This document shows, one piece after another, positions 36,283 to 44,848 of a stretch of 64,000 bases of DNA. This DNA is from Geomonas oryzisoli. GTDB lineage: Bacteria; Desulfobacterota; Desulfuromonadia; Geobacterales; Geobacteraceae. The stretch is taken from NCBI RefSeq assembly GCF_018986915.1, contig NZ_CP076723.1, positions 2,947,501 to 3,011,500 on the forward strand, read 5' to 3'. The notes under the pieces were generated by a model, which worked only from the letters and a program-made list of their open reading frames with translations, ran no database searches and was not told where the DNA came from. Numbering within the stretch: position 1 is the stretch's first letter; the number at the start of each line of letters is the position of its first letter. The position numbers and the translations under genes are program-made.

Positions 36283-37650
36283 ATGCCCAGGATTTGGTTC
36301 CTTAACAGCCTGCTATGCCTACTGGTCCTGGTCTGCCTGCTGGGGACGGTGACCGATGCCGCCTGCACCGAGACGAAGCCCGCGAAGAAAATCCTGATCC
36401 TCAACTCGTACCACTCGGGGTACAAGGGGTCCGACGACGCCGTCCAGGGCTTTACCGAGACACTGCTTCGGTCGCTGCCGGAAACCGAGATCCAGATCGA
36501 ATACCTGGACTCCAAAAACAACAGCGGCAAGGAGTACGACGCACGCGTCCTCGATCTGCTCAAGTTCAAATACCAGCAGCACCGCTTCGACCTCATCCTC
36601 TCCACCGACGACTATGCCTTCAACATCATCGAGCGGTACAGGGAAGCCCTCTTTGACTCCACCCCCGTGGTCTTTTGCGGCACCAACTCCTTCGACCGAT
36701 CCAGGCTTTCCGGCAAGAGCGGCATCATCGGCATCGACGAGCGTCCCAGTTTTGACGCAACCCTTGCCCTCATCTTCTCCCTCCATCCCGGAACCAGCAA
36801 CATCGTTGTCATCCGCGACGATTCCGTCACCGGGCAACTGAACGACATGGAGTTCAAGAAGGCAGCCTCGCAACTGCCGGGCAAAGCCACCTTCTCCGAC
36901 TGGGCCGGAATGCAGCTGGACGAGCTCACCGGTCGTGTCATGCAGCTTAAACCCGGCAGCGTCATCGTCTATTTCGCGTCCTTCGTGCCGGACAGAAACG
37001 GCGACCGGGTCTCCAGCAACGAGGCGTTGCGCCGAATTTCCGCCGTGAGTCCCGTCCCCGTGTACGGCGGGTGGGAGTTCAACCTCGGCAAAGGCATCGT
37101 TGGCGGCAGGCTGTTAAACCTTCACGAACACGGGGCCGCAGCGGCGGCACTGGCGGTGCGGGTGCTCAAAGGAGAGTCCATAGACCGCCTCCCCCCGGTT
37201 TCGCCGAGCCCGAACAAAGACATGTTCGACTACAACGAGCTGCGCCGCTTCGGGATTCCCCAGGCGAAGCTGCCAGCGGACAGCATCGTGGTCAACAGGC
37301 CGCCCGGATACCTCTGGAGCCATCGCGTCGACATACTGGCGACGATATCCGTGCTGCTTTTACTGGCGCTGGTCACGAGCTTCGTCAAGCTGATCAACAG
37401 CCGGAAGAACCTGAAGGTACACCGGGACGCCCTGATGCAGCGCAACGTGGAGCTCGAACAGGCCCTTTCAAAGGTAAAGGTATTGGAGGGGATCATCCCG
37501 GTCTGCATGTACTGCAAGAAAGTAAGGAAGGACGAAGAGAGCTGGCAACAGATGGAATCGTACATATCCCAGCATACCGAGGCCCAGTTCAGCCACGGTA
37601 TCTGCCCGAGTTGCTTCGACGACAATTTCTCGAGCAAAAAAAAGAAGTAG
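36283..37650 (+). CDS. Periplasmic ABC-type binding-domain sensor with cytoplasmic Cys-rich tail
   Basis: About 455 residues: signal peptide (FLNSLLCLLVLVCLLGTVTD), a periplasmic substrate-binding-like domain of the ABC_sub_bind type (KKILILNSYHSGYKG, then two alpha/beta lobes to about residue 340), one membrane helix (ILATISVLLLLALVTSFVKL), a short coiled coil, and a C-terminal motif IPVCMYCKKVRKDEESW ending GICPSCFDD. That tail is common at the ends of sensor kinases and GGDEF proteins in deltaproteobacteria and likely binds metal or a redox signal. No kinase, GGDEF or other output domain is present. ATG 36283 has GGAG 6 bases upstream; ATG 36271 is possible. Confidence 0.8.
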   Translation: MPRIWFLNSLLCLLVLVCLLGTVTDAACTETKPAKKILILNSYHSGYKGSDDAVQGFTETLLRSLPETEIQIEYLDSKNNSGKEYDARVLDLLKFKYQQHRFDLILSTDDYAFNIIERYREALFDSTPVVFCGTNSFDRSRLSGKSGIIGIDERPSFDATLALIFSLHPGTSNIVVIRDDSVTGQLNDMEFKKAASQLPGKATFSDWAGMQLDELTGRVMQLKPGSVIVYFASFVPDRNGDRVSSNEALRRISAVSPVPVYGGWEFNLGKGIVGGRLLNLHEHGAAAAALAVRVLKGESIDRLPPVSPSPNKDMFDYNELRRFGIPQAKLPADSIVVNRPPGYLWSHRVDILATISVLLLLALVTSFVKLINSRKNLKVHRDALMQRNVELEQALSKVKVLEGIIPVCMYCKKVRKDEESWQQMESYISQHTEAQFSHGICPSCFDDNFSSKKKK

Positions 37651-37659
37651 CAGGATCCA

Positions 37660-38406
37660 TCACCGCGGCATCAGCGCGAAGACACCCCACCCCAAGTATT
37701 CACGCGTGTAAGCGGCGTAGCGCTCGGGTTCCGAGGTCAGTGCGGCTCGGACTTCTTTCGCGAAGTCGTCATCGGGATTGGCTTCGAGCCATCGGCGCAT
37801 GGTGAGCCACTTGGCCGCCTCGTATCGATCCCAGCTGTCCTGGTCCGCCAGAACCATTTCCACGACATCGTAGCCGAGGCCGCCGAAAGACGCCAGAAGT
37901 TCTGGCAGCAGAAGAAAGTCGGAGATCGAGCCGGCGTGACACTCTTTAGCGACATCTTCGGTCGGCGGTAACTGCCGCCAGTAAGGTTCGCCGACAAGGA
38001 TGATCCCCCCCGCGCCCAGGCTCTGTGCCAGAAGCGCGATGGTACCGACGACTCCCCCGCCGATCCAGGTGGCACCGATACAGGCCGCCACCCCGACCTT
38101 CTCGACAGAGACGTATCCCGCAGCATCGCCATGGATGAAGTTGACTCGATCGGCGACGCCGAGCTCTTCGGCACGGAGTTTGGCTTGCTCGGAGAACAAC
38201 CGGCTCATGTCGATGCCGGTGCCGACGACTCCGTAATCGCGCGCCCAGGTACACAGCATCTCCCCCGAACCGCTGCCAAGGTCGAGCACTCGGGTCTCCG
38301 GTTCCAGACGCAGTGCCGCGCCGAGAGTGGCAAGCTTTTCGGGCGTGAACGGGTTATGGACGCGGTGAGCACTTTCGGTGATGTTGAAGATCCGTGGAAT
38401 GTCCAT
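37660..38406 (-). CDS. SAM-dependent methyltransferase (class I)
   Basis: A 248-residue methyltransferase. VLDLGSGSGEML near residue 40 is SAM motif I, GTGIDMSRLF near 63 motif II, and NFIHGDAAGY near 88 motif III. It converges on the sensor gene with 9 bases between stop codons. AAAGGAGGAGGAACCAC precedes the ATG. The substrate cannot be read from the sequence. Confidence 0.88.
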   Translation of the reverse strand: MDIPRIFNITESAHRVHNPFTPEKLATLGAALRLEPETRVLDLGSGSGEMLCTWARDYGVVGTGIDMSRLFSEQAKLRAEELGVADRVNFIHGDAAGYVSVEKVGVAACIGATWIGGGVVGTIALLAQSLGAGGIILVGEPYWRQLPPTEDVAKECHAGSISDFLLLPELLASFGGLGYDVVEMVLADQDSWDRYEAAKWLTMRRWLEANPDDDFAKEVRAALTSEPERYAAYTREYLGWGVFALMPR

Positions 38407-38519
38407 GTGGTTCCTCCTCCTTTATTCGTTCCCAGCCACCTTCCCTCCACCTTCTCCAGCACCACCTTCCCCTTCATAGATGATCATCAGCCGGAAACAA
38501 AGCACGAAGATGCCCGCCG

Positions 38520-38887
38520 CTAGGGATATTTGCCGTCAAATTCACGAACCATTTCCTTTATAGGCTCCAAGGTGTATGGCGCAATCTCTTTTAGTTCTCG
38601 CGGTGGGCTGGTGGCGCCATACGGATGGAAATCAGAGTCGGGGGTGAATATGATGACGCTTTTCACAAGCCTTTGTCTTTTCGTGCCGTCGTAGTAAAAC
38701 TCGAATGCTATGCCTGATCTGGGATCTACCCAATAAACCAACTCACGATCTCCAGCGGTCTTGCTATGTCCGCTGCCGAGTAAGACGTATGCTTTTTCCA
38801 GATGAGGGAAGTGCTTTCGCACCTGCTTGGGGGAACTACCTTGCGTAATGCCCTCCGGTGTAGGGGGGCGTGCCGAGAGTTGGACAT
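38520..38887 (-). pseudogene. Hypothetical protein, probably frameshifted near its start
   Basis: The continuous frame 38520-38822 (100 residues, GTG start) lacks a ribosome site, but its reading frame stays open upstream with coherent residues (PTPEGITQGSSPKQVRKHFP). An ATG at 38887 preceded by AGGGGAAGCG is in a different frame; one extra base in the run of six G at 38863-38868 would join it to the body. So the gene is either a recent frameshift, a phase-variable gene or carries a sequencing error. The body (FEFYYDGTKRQRLVKSVIIF) looks like a small beta-rich protein; the QGSSPKQV segment recalls SmpA-like repeats. Function unknown. Confidence 0.5.
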
Positions 38888-38940
38888 CGCTTCCCCTGAT
38901 TATCTCCCCTGTAAGAGTCCGGCCGTTTTGTCCTGCCCTT

Positions 38941-40785
38941 TCAATGAACGTTGATCGCGACTATCGGCGCCGTGGAGCCTTGTGTGCCGTATCCCTCAAT
39001 ATAGAGGATGCCTTTGGGAGACAACGCAAGATTCCCCGCCATCGGGTAGCTCCACACCACGTGGTGCGTGGACCGGTCTATCGCGTAGGTCGAGAGATTC
39101 GTACTCAAGATCACGACGTTCTGCGTGAGCAGGACCTCGCTCACGAATCTGGTATCACCCGATGCCGGAGGCGTCCAAGACCAGATCAGCTTACCGTCAG
39201 CCTCGGAGCGCGCCTCCAAGCGCAGCGGATTGTTGTTAGCCGCGTATACGACTCCGTTGTCGTAAGCAGGCGTCGTCGGGTAGACGCCTTTGATAGTCCA
39301 GTCCACCGTGTTCGATAGTAGATTGAAGTGCACGAGCGAGTTGCCTATCGCGCCGCCGTTAAGGATGCTGTTGCCGTATGCCGCGGCGAACACCGAGTTG
39401 GCCGCCCCCAGCACGGCCGATCCGCCGATTTCGTAAATGTAGTTCGTGAAGGTCGGGTCGGTGATGCTCGTCTTGAGCGTCCCCTGGACCGGATCGAACA
39501 CACGCAGGGCATCACCCGTATAGGCATACACCGAAGTGGAATCAACCGCTGGGGTCCACGCGGACTGCTGTGCGGTCCCCGCGAAATACAGCTGGCTTCC
39601 CTGGGAATTGAACGCATACATCCCGCCGTACATGCCAGCATTGGTATAGACTCCCGATGGTCCCACGGTGGGGGCGAGGTAGTTTTCCCACTGGGAAGAC
39701 ATGGCGGATTGGAACAACTTGGAGCCGGTCATCGCATCTAAGGCGAACATGTAGGTCGATGACTGTTGTCCGGCCGCCACGTAGACGATCCCGTCGCTGA
39801 CTGCGGGCGGGTTCACAGACGGGAAAGGCAACCCGCTGAAGCTGTAGCTCCACAGGGTGGATCCGTCGTACTCGTTGCGGGCGGTGACGGCATTGGCACC
39901 TGCCGTGTAGAATTTTCCGCCTGCCGTGGACACCGTGGCCAGATTGAACCTGCTGTTGAAATAGAGGAACGCAGGGACCGATATTTGCCAGCGCGTGTCG
40001 AACCTGTTGGGATCGAGCGTGACCGGCACGTATCCCGTATGGGCAGCGTTACCCTGGAATGTGGCCCATTCCGGGGCACCTTGGATGGACGACAGGGCAG
40101 TCAAATGATTGCCTGGCCACGCACCGCCCGGGGCGAGGACATTGACCGTATAGTTTACCCACACACTCGGCATCGCCTGAGAGGTTGTGCAACCCGGGTC
40201 AGTGTAAAGGTTCACAACAGCTCGTCCGGTATGGAGGCCGGTGCTCGCGGAACTCAGCGTTGAGAGTTCGAGCACGCAGTTACCCGCGCTGGCGTTCACC
40301 GCAACCGGCGTGCTGAAAACGCCGCCTGCGTCACTGGCCTTGGCGTACACGGTGCCACTGAGGCCCGTGGCTGCGGCATTGAGCGTCACGAGCGGAGAAA
40401 CAGACGTACTGGCCACAACCATCCTGGAAACGGAGACCACCGGCACTACGGCGAGGCGTAAGTTGGCCGTTGTGGAACCGCCCGGTCCCGTAACGGTAAT
40501 CGTATAATCAGCGGTTGCCGCGGTTGCGACAGGCGTACCTGAAATGGCCCCCGTAGCGGCATCCAGAACCAGACCGGCAGGCAGCGAAGGGGTAACCCTG
40601 TACGACGTCGCCGTACCGGAGATGGTCGGCACCAACGGCGAGATAGGTTCGTTCTCTCCGTAAACCTGGGGCGACATATACGACGCTTGCGGCGCTGCAG
40701 GATTGCTTAAAGAACCGCCTCCACCGCCACACCCAGCTAAAATAACAACACAAATGATTGCCGCCCAAAGGATGATCGCTTTCAC
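38941..40785 (-). CDS. PQQ-type beta-propeller lipoprotein with Ig-like domain
   Basis: A 614-residue exported lipoprotein: lipobox VVILAGC near residue 18, a glycine-rich linker, a putative-Ig (He_PIG-like) domain (PSLPAGLVLDAATGAISGTP near 70), a second beta-sandwich, and a C-terminal eight-bladed-type propeller of PQQ-like repeats (ATFQGNAAHTGY, ALDAMTGSKLF, IDRSTHHVVWSY). GTG start with GGAGGGCAGGT upstream. It probably acts at the outer membrane or cell surface in binding; no enzyme residues are evident. The downstream frame-shifted gene starts next to its stop codon. Confidence 0.85.
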   Translation of the reverse strand: MKAIILWAAIICVVILAGCGGGGGSLSNPAAPQASYMSPQVYGENEPISPLVPTISGTATSYRVTPSLPAGLVLDAATGAISGTPVATAATADYTITVTGPGGSTTANLRLAVVPVVSVSRMVVASTSVSPLVTLNAAATGLSGTVYAKASDAGGVFSTPVAVNASAGNCVLELSTLSSASTGLHTGRAVVNLYTDPGCTTSQAMPSVWVNYTVNVLAPGGAWPGNHLTALSSIQGAPEWATFQGNAAHTGYVPVTLDPNRFDTRWQISVPAFLYFNSRFNLATVSTAGGKFYTAGANAVTARNEYDGSTLWSYSFSGLPFPSVNPPAVSDGIVYVAAGQQSSTYMFALDAMTGSKLFQSAMSSQWENYLAPTVGPSGVYTNAGMYGGMYAFNSQGSQLYFAGTAQQSAWTPAVDSTSVYAYTGDALRVFDPVQGTLKTSITDPTFTNYIYEIGGSAVLGAANSVFAAAYGNSILNGGAIGNSLVHFNLLSNTVDWTIKGVYPTTPAYDNGVVYAANNNPLRLEARSEADGKLIWSWTPPASGDTRFVSEVLLTQNVVILSTNLSTYAIDRSTHHVVWSYPMAGNLALSPKGILYIEGYGTQGSTAPIVAINVH

Positions 40786-40908
40786 ACCTGCCCTCCAGTT
40801 TTCATTTCACTAAATATGTCCGTGTCTGTACCAAATCAGTCCACCTTCACTTGCATTGGTCTATCGCCTGTGCGAAGGTATCAATAAATCAATTCCATAA
40901 GCGTCCCC

Positions 40909-41448
40909 CTACTTTGCAAACTCCAGGAAAGTAAATCCGTAAGATAAAAAGCCGGCGATTATACCCGCAGCAACGATAACGGAAATAGACCACTGAGCCT
41001 TAACGTCTTTATTCGCATCTAGAAATGATGAGTGAGCAGCGGCAATCATCGAGCCGGTAATTGCTCCAATAGGTCCTCCCACAACAACAAAGAAGATTCG
41101 ACCATGGGGAATAGGAAGTCCGACTTTCTCAGACAGAGTCCCAAACATAAAGGCAAGGATGAAAGTGGCAAATGGCCATACAAAAGCTGCTACTGTATTA
41201 AAGACCAGCCATTCCAGCCTTTTCGTTACCATAGACCGCAGGGCCGCCAATTGGATTAGTGATATCAGCGCAGCAGTGACCGGCATCGCCCAAATCCAGC
41301 GCAGTTCATGTGAAGTTGTCGCTAGTCGTGAAAATATCCCATAGGCGACAGCGGAGGCGATAAGAGTCGCAATGGCATTCAATACCAAGTAGAATGTTAC
41401 GCCCATTCCAAATGACAGCACATCAGTTGGCTTTTGTTGTAAATTCAT
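40909..41448 (-). CDS. Hypothetical integral membrane protein
   Basis: A 179-residue protein with five hydrophobic segments (starting near 15, 45, 80, 115 and 155). Lower GC and different codon use from the surrounding genes suggest recent acquisition. ATG 41448 has GGAAG at proper distance; GTG 41454 is the alternative. I do not recognise a family. Confidence 0.7.
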   Translation of the reverse strand: MNLQQKPTDVLSFGMGVTFYLVLNAIATLIASAVAYGIFSRLATTSHELRWIWAMPVTAALISLIQLAALRSMVTKRLEWLVFNTVAAFVWPFATFILAFMFGTLSEKVGLPIPHGRIFFVVVGGPIGAITGSMIAAAHSSFLDANKDVKAQWSISVIVAAGIIAGFLSYGFTFLEFAK

Positions 41449-41508
41449 CGACACTTCCAGTTAGGATTTAAACGTGCCAGCCCCCCTATCCCCCGCTAGT
41501 TGCCCGCA

Positions 41509-41730
41509 TCAATGTTGAAACCACACGTAATACCAGACGAAAGACCATGTTCCGCTGAGGCCAAGAGGTAAGAGGCAGGTTGCCAACGCGAAAAAAAACA
41601 GGACAATCGCGGAGGATTTTTCATCGAGTTCGCCAAGACCTGCTGTGGCGGATGCAACGGAAGGGGCTACGGCAAGAAAGAGAGCGAGCAGCGCCCCTGG
41701 CATCAGGTTCTTTGACGTTATGTTTTGCAT
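41509..41730 (-). CDS. Small membrane protein with signal peptide
   Basis: A 73-residue protein: an N-terminal signal-like segment (ALLALFLAVAPSVASA), a short acidic stretch and one hydrophobic helix (SAIVLFFFALATCLLPLGL), ending in aromatic residues (WSFVWYYVWFQH). GGAGATAT precedes the ATG. No family recognised; same direction as the neighbouring membrane protein gene. Confidence 0.6.
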   Translation of the reverse strand: MQNITSKNLMPGALLALFLAVAPSVASATAGLGELDEKSSAIVLFFFALATCLLPLGLSGTWSFVWYYVWFQH

Positions 41731-41909
41731 ATATCTCCGTCAATATTGTAACGGGGGCGCCCTTGACCGGCGGCGTCAGCCGTCCGCGTCTAAGGACGTG
41801 GGTGGGTGTTGTTCTTCAATAGCAGCGTGTCTGGCGCCTTTTTTGACATCCCGAGCGACTTGTGTGATAATCCATCTGCCTTCAAACCAGGCTCACGGGG
41901 TGGTCATTC

Positions 41910-42092
41910 ATGCCACAGACAACGGCAAAGGATTTCGTTAAAGTTCCCAAGCAGGAATACGCCCTGCTCAAAGAGGTCTACCGCACCGTGCAGCGGCAGG
42001 CTTTTCTTGTACGCATCGGGGAGGCCGAAAAAAATCTGGCCGAGGGCAAGACCAAGAAGGTCTCTGTCGATGATCTGATCGGCGCCCTGTAG
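41910..42092 (+). CDS. Putative antitoxin of a RelE-type toxin-antitoxin pair
   Basis: A 60-residue protein (MPQTTAKDFVKVPKQEY...), charged and helical, with a C-terminal VSVDDLIGAL of the kind seen in small antitoxins. It precedes a RelE-like toxin frame by 8 bases, the standard antitoxin-first order. No clear DNA-binding domain is visible in this short protein. The toxin is broken, so the antitoxin may now be an orphan. Confidence 0.65.
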   Translation: MPQTTAKDFVKVPKQEYALLKEVYRTVQRQAFLVRIGEAEKNLAEGKTKKVSVDDLIGAL

Positions 42093-42100
42093 CTCCGGGT

Positions 42101-42366
42101 ATGAGACCAAAGGCCATCAATTACGATGCGAGTGGCTCAAGTATCTGCGAAAGCTCTCCGCCAGAGAGAAAGAACAACTGTAGGAGCGCTTTTCGGTTTT
42201 CAAGGAAGATGTCTTCGACAAGCGTCTCAAGACCCACCGTTTAAAAGGCAACCTAAAGGAATACCACGCCTTTTCCATTTCCTATTCAGATAGAATTGTG
42301 TTCAGGCTCCTTGACGAGGAAGAAGCGCTCTTCATTCAAATCGGCAGCCATGATATCTGCTATTGA
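42101..42366 (+). pseudogene. RelE/ParE-type toxin, decayed
   Basis: The frame from CGA 42124 reads WLKYLRKLSAREKEQL, then TAG at 42181, then ERFSVFKEDVFDKRLKTH, RLKGNLKEYHAFSISYSD, RIVFRLLDEEEALFIQIGSH, DICY, stop at 42366. This is an entire RelE-superfamily fold with conserved RLKG and YSDRIVFR positions. The only start codon (ATG 42101, MRPKAINYD) is in another frame, so there is both a frameshift near 42124-42130 and an internal stop. The toxin is almost certainly inactive. Confidence 0.8.
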
Positions 42367-42421
42367 CCCCGCCCTTTCATACACTTTTCCGCTCTTTTTT
42401 TTCTCTTTCCTTCTTTCGCCT

Positions 42422-42484
42422 CGTCCAACGGTTGGAGGCTGACCCACGGAGCGTAGCGGAGATGGGTCTAGCCTTGTGGTTGGG
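42422..42484 (-). other. attC site 1 (integron recombination site)
   Basis: Read on the minus strand it begins GCCCAAC (R'') and ends GTTGGAC (R'), with inner arms AGGCT and AGCCT and GACCCA/TGGGTC; 63 bases. It lies directly after the stop codon of the DUF3592-like cassette gene. Confidence 0.8.
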
Positions 42485-42486
42485 CA

Positions 42487-42975
42487 TCATTGCAGCGCAA
42501 CTACAGCAAACGACAAGATGATGCCAATGACCATTACCGCGGCTACTGTTGCATAGTGTCTTCTCTCGTTTACTATGCCTGGGACGAGGACCGCAACCGA
42601 TGGCACAAGCGGCCAATATCGCACCGTGAAGTTATTACTTTTAAGTTGTCTCGTTAGTTCATCATTTTCGAGTTCTTGCGGTGTTCGGTAAAGTCCTTGC
42701 TCAGTTAAATAGTACTTGTCGACTCCGAAGTTAAACCTCTTGCTTCTGTAGACTTTCCCTCCCACTTCATAGGAATAGGTCACGTCTAGGAGGCACTGCA
42801 CGGAGTCTCCCTGTATCGATGGGAATTTCGATGTAGCTGTCCACGTCCTAGAGCGGAATTTTTCGAGATTGCCTCTGGCTGTTGGCCAGCGTTCTGCCGC
42901 CTTTCCCAACAAGATCTGAACGATCAGATAAAGGGCTATAGCAATCGTAATTACTGAAATTCCTAGGAGCAGCAT
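42487..42975 (-). CDS. DUF3592-like membrane protein (integron cassette)
   Basis: A 162-residue protein with N- and C-terminal membrane helices (LLLGISVITIAIALYLIVQI and ATVAAVMVIGIILSFAVVAL) flanking a soluble beta-rich domain. The motif DVTYSYEVGGKVYRSKRFNF is typical of DUF3592. ATG 42975 has GGGGAC upstream; a longer frame from a TTG at 43005 runs into attC site 2 and is rejected. Sits between attC sites 1 and 2, so it is a mobile cassette gene. Confidence 0.78.
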   Translation of the reverse strand: MLLLGISVITIAIALYLIVQILLGKAAERWPTARGNLEKFRSRTWTATSKFPSIQGDSVQCLLDVTYSYEVGGKVYRSKRFNFGVDKYYLTEQGLYRTPQELENDELTRQLKSNNFTVRYWPLVPSVAVLVPGIVNERRHYATVAAVMVIGIILSFAVVALQ

Positions 42976-42999
42976 TTGTCCCCTGTCTTGTCGCTCTTT

Positions 43000-43101
43000 G
43001 GCCAACGGATCGGCGGGTGAGCGGCGAAGCGACCTTCCTTTTTAGGCTACTATCAACTTTCATTGGCACGCGGAGTCCGTCTCCACCCGTTCTGGTTGGC
43101 A
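43000..43101 (-). other. attC site 2
   Basis: Minus strand: TGCCAAC ... GTTGGCC, 102 bases, with inner arms GGGTGGAG and CTCACCC that pair with a bulged base, as in attC site 4. R'' is degenerate by one base. Confidence 0.7.
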
Positions 43102-43149
43102 TCCTTCAGATATAAAAGGTGCCTGCCTTTTAAGGTCCTGTATCTACCA

Positions 43150-43608
43150 CTATCCTTCGTCTTCCTTCGCTCCATGGGCTTTTAATAAGTCAACAATTTC
43201 TGAATGCCCAAAATGTCGTGCATATCCCAACGGTGTGCCACCGAAGTAGCTACGTGCATTAACATCTGCACCAGCTTCTAAAAGTAGTTCAACGACTTCT
43301 TTTGATCCGATGACACATGCTGCTTCGAGGGCCGATCCACTTACTTCGCACTGGTGGTTAACGTCAGCACCATGATCGAGCAGCAACTTGACCATCTCAA
43401 GATTTCCATTATCAGCGGCGTACAATAAAGCAGCGCCGTCACCACTTGGCGGAGCATTTGGATCAACCCCCATCTCAAGTAAAAGACGCACTTTGGCAAG
43501 GTTGTTGTCACCAGCGACCTGAACTAATCGCTCTTCCTCCACCGTTAGCTTCCGGCGAGGCTTGAATTGCGGCAAAACCGTACGAAGAAAGCGCTTGAGG
43601 TTTTCCAT
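43150..43608 (-). CDS. Ankyrin repeat protein (integron cassette)
   Basis: A 152-residue cytoplasmic protein with about three to four ankyrin repeats: NNLAKVRLLLEMGVDPNAP, NGNLEMVKLLLDHGADVNHQ, GSKEVVELLLEAGADVNARS and a last HFGHSEIVDLLKAHGA. These bind partner proteins; the partner is unknown. ATG 43608 follows GGAAGAAGATCGAC; the frame from 43662 crosses attC site 3 and is rejected. Confidence 0.85.
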   Translation of the reverse strand: MENLKRFLRTVLPQFKPRRKLTVEEERLVQVAGDNNLAKVRLLLEMGVDPNAPPSGDGAALLYAADNGNLEMVKLLLDHGADVNHQCEVSGSALEAACVIGSKEVVELLLEAGADVNARSYFGGTPLGYARHFGHSEIVDLLKAHGAKEDEG

Positions 43609-43631
43609 GTCGATCTTCTTCCGTCCAATCT

Positions 43632-43695
43632 GGCCAACGGGACTGAGGCTGACCAACTGCATTTTTCAGCGGTTTCGTCCTGTCGATTGTTGGAT
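43632..43695 (-). other. attC site 3
   Basis: Minus strand: ATCCAAC ... GTTGGCC, 64 bases, with a right half (GTCAGCCTCAGTCCCGTTGG) close to that of site 1. It overlaps the last nine codons of the preceding cassette gene. The inner stem is weaker than in sites 1 and 4. Confidence 0.6.
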
Positions 43696-44340
43696 CTCAG
43701 GCAACAAAGTCAGTATCTCTTCGCGATAACCATCTGTAGTCTGGAAACTGGCAAGTCGAATCCGTCCCGCGACATCAGCAGAGATAACACCTACGATGAC
43801 TAGCCATTCCAAAATCGCCTCTATACCTCTTGGGCAAGTCGATAACCACTCGCGGATCTTCTCGTAAAAAGCGTCAGTGCCGTATATCTCCAGGTACTCC
43901 CTAAAGAACGAGTATTCTCCATAAGTCTCCATTCGCCATTCGAGCGCTCCAACTTTGTTCCACACTCTTTCAAACCAAGGAATAGCATTTTTTTGTAGCA
44001 GTTTTTTAATTTCTTTCATTGCTGCTTCGAGTTCAGTTTCATTATTAACAGACCACCACGCATCACCAGTCATTTTGTCAGAAAGGCGCGTGTAAAAGGT
44101 CTCAATCTCTCCGCATCGACCAGACCCGATGCTTGGCACGCTCCAGCGGTGTCCGTTCCAAAGGTTGATCGCAAACTTACCGCCTGCCGTGTCCCAGTAC
44201 TTATCTACCTGCAGTTCAATTCCTTGGACATGCTCAGGTGTTCGTTGCCAGTACTCACGTGGCTTCTCTTTTGCCCAGCCGCGGAAATAACCTTGGGAAG
44301 AAATGGCTTCTTGAAAGGATCTGTTTAATTTTTTTATCAT
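43666..44340 (-). CDS. Hypothetical protein (integron cassette), possibly DUF4304-like
   Basis: A 224-residue soluble protein (MIKKLNRSFQEAISSQGYFR...). The early part, with GWAKEKPREYWQRTPEHVQG and ELQVDKYWDTAGGKFAINLW, has the layout of DUF4304 proteins, but I am not sure. Low GC relative to the core genome. ATG 44340 is 9 bases downstream of attC site 4, the normal cassette arrangement; a start at 44394 would read through the attC. Confidence 0.7.
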   Translation of the reverse strand: MIKKLNRSFQEAISSQGYFRGWAKEKPREYWQRTPEHVQGIELQVDKYWDTAGGKFAINLWNGHRWSVPSIGSGRCGEIETFYTRLSDKMTGDAWWSVNNETELEAAMKEIKKLLQKNAIPWFERVWNKVGALEWRMETYGEYSFFREYLEIYGTDAFYEKIREWLSTCPRGIEAILEWLVIVGVISADVAGRIRLASFQTTDGYREEILTLLPEIQQSTGRNR

Positions 44341-44348
44341 CTTAGTTG

Positions 44349-44408
44349 GTCCAACGTCTTCAGGGTGAGCGGCGGCGGAGCCGTCCAGCTCCACCCGTCT
44401 TGTTGGGC
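44349..44408 (-). other. attC site 4
   Basis: Minus strand: GCCCAAC ... GTTGGAC, 60 bases. Inner arms GGGTGGAGC and GCTCACCC pair with one extrahelical G, the classic attC feature that sets strand choice. Best of the sites. Confidence 0.82.
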
Positions 44409-44409
44409 A

Positions 44410-44823
44410 TCAATCATGTGCAATGCAGAATGGTACCCCATCCTTGATTAGCTTCTCGAACGAGAGAACAAACTGACTTAAAAATTCGCCTTCGATCTCA
44501 AAGTGCCCTTCAATGGTGAGACGACCTGGGAACGAAGGCTCCCAGTCGTTGAGTGTGAACGAAATTTTCATCCCACCGTGGGACGTCATCTTAAAAAGAA
44601 ATTTTATGCGAAGGCCGCCATCTAATAGAGCTTCACCCTTTCGGGTCACCTCTAAAACTTTCAACCTTGCCAGGAAGTCATCAGGTTTATCGAAATAGAT
44701 ATCTTCAAAACTAACACTGATGCCGCAATAGGAAACTTCTACTGGGAAATGAGGAGTGGAGGTAACGTCTAAATAAGATACCTTGCTGATCCGTAGTGAT
44801 TTTGCCCTTTTGGCTATTCCCAT
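44410..44823 (-). CDS. Hypothetical protein (integron cassette)
   Basis: A 137-residue soluble protein predicted to be beta-rich (VEVSYCGISVSFEDIYF, GLRIKFLFKMTSHGGMKISF, RLTIEGHFEIEGEF). No family recognised. Its stop codon lies 1 base from attC site 4 and its start is 26 bases from possible site 5, so it fills one cassette. The small size resembles immunity or antitoxin-like cassette proteins, but this is inference. Confidence 0.65.
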   Translation of the reverse strand: MGIAKRAKSLRISKVSYLDVTSTPHFPVEVSYCGISVSFEDIYFDKPDDFLARLKVLEVTRKGEALLDGGLRIKFLFKMTSHGGMKISFTLNDWEPSFPGRLTIEGHFEIEGEFLSQFVLSFEKLIKDGVPFCIAHD

Positions 44824-44848
44824 TCAGTGTAGGTCCTCGAATGTTTTC

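Noticed and set aside
38823-38940. Fragment of a mobile element between the PQQ lipoprotein and the small gene
   Set aside because: The segment looked vaguely familiar, but I could not identify an element end, target duplication or transposase; left as a possible frameshifted gene start.
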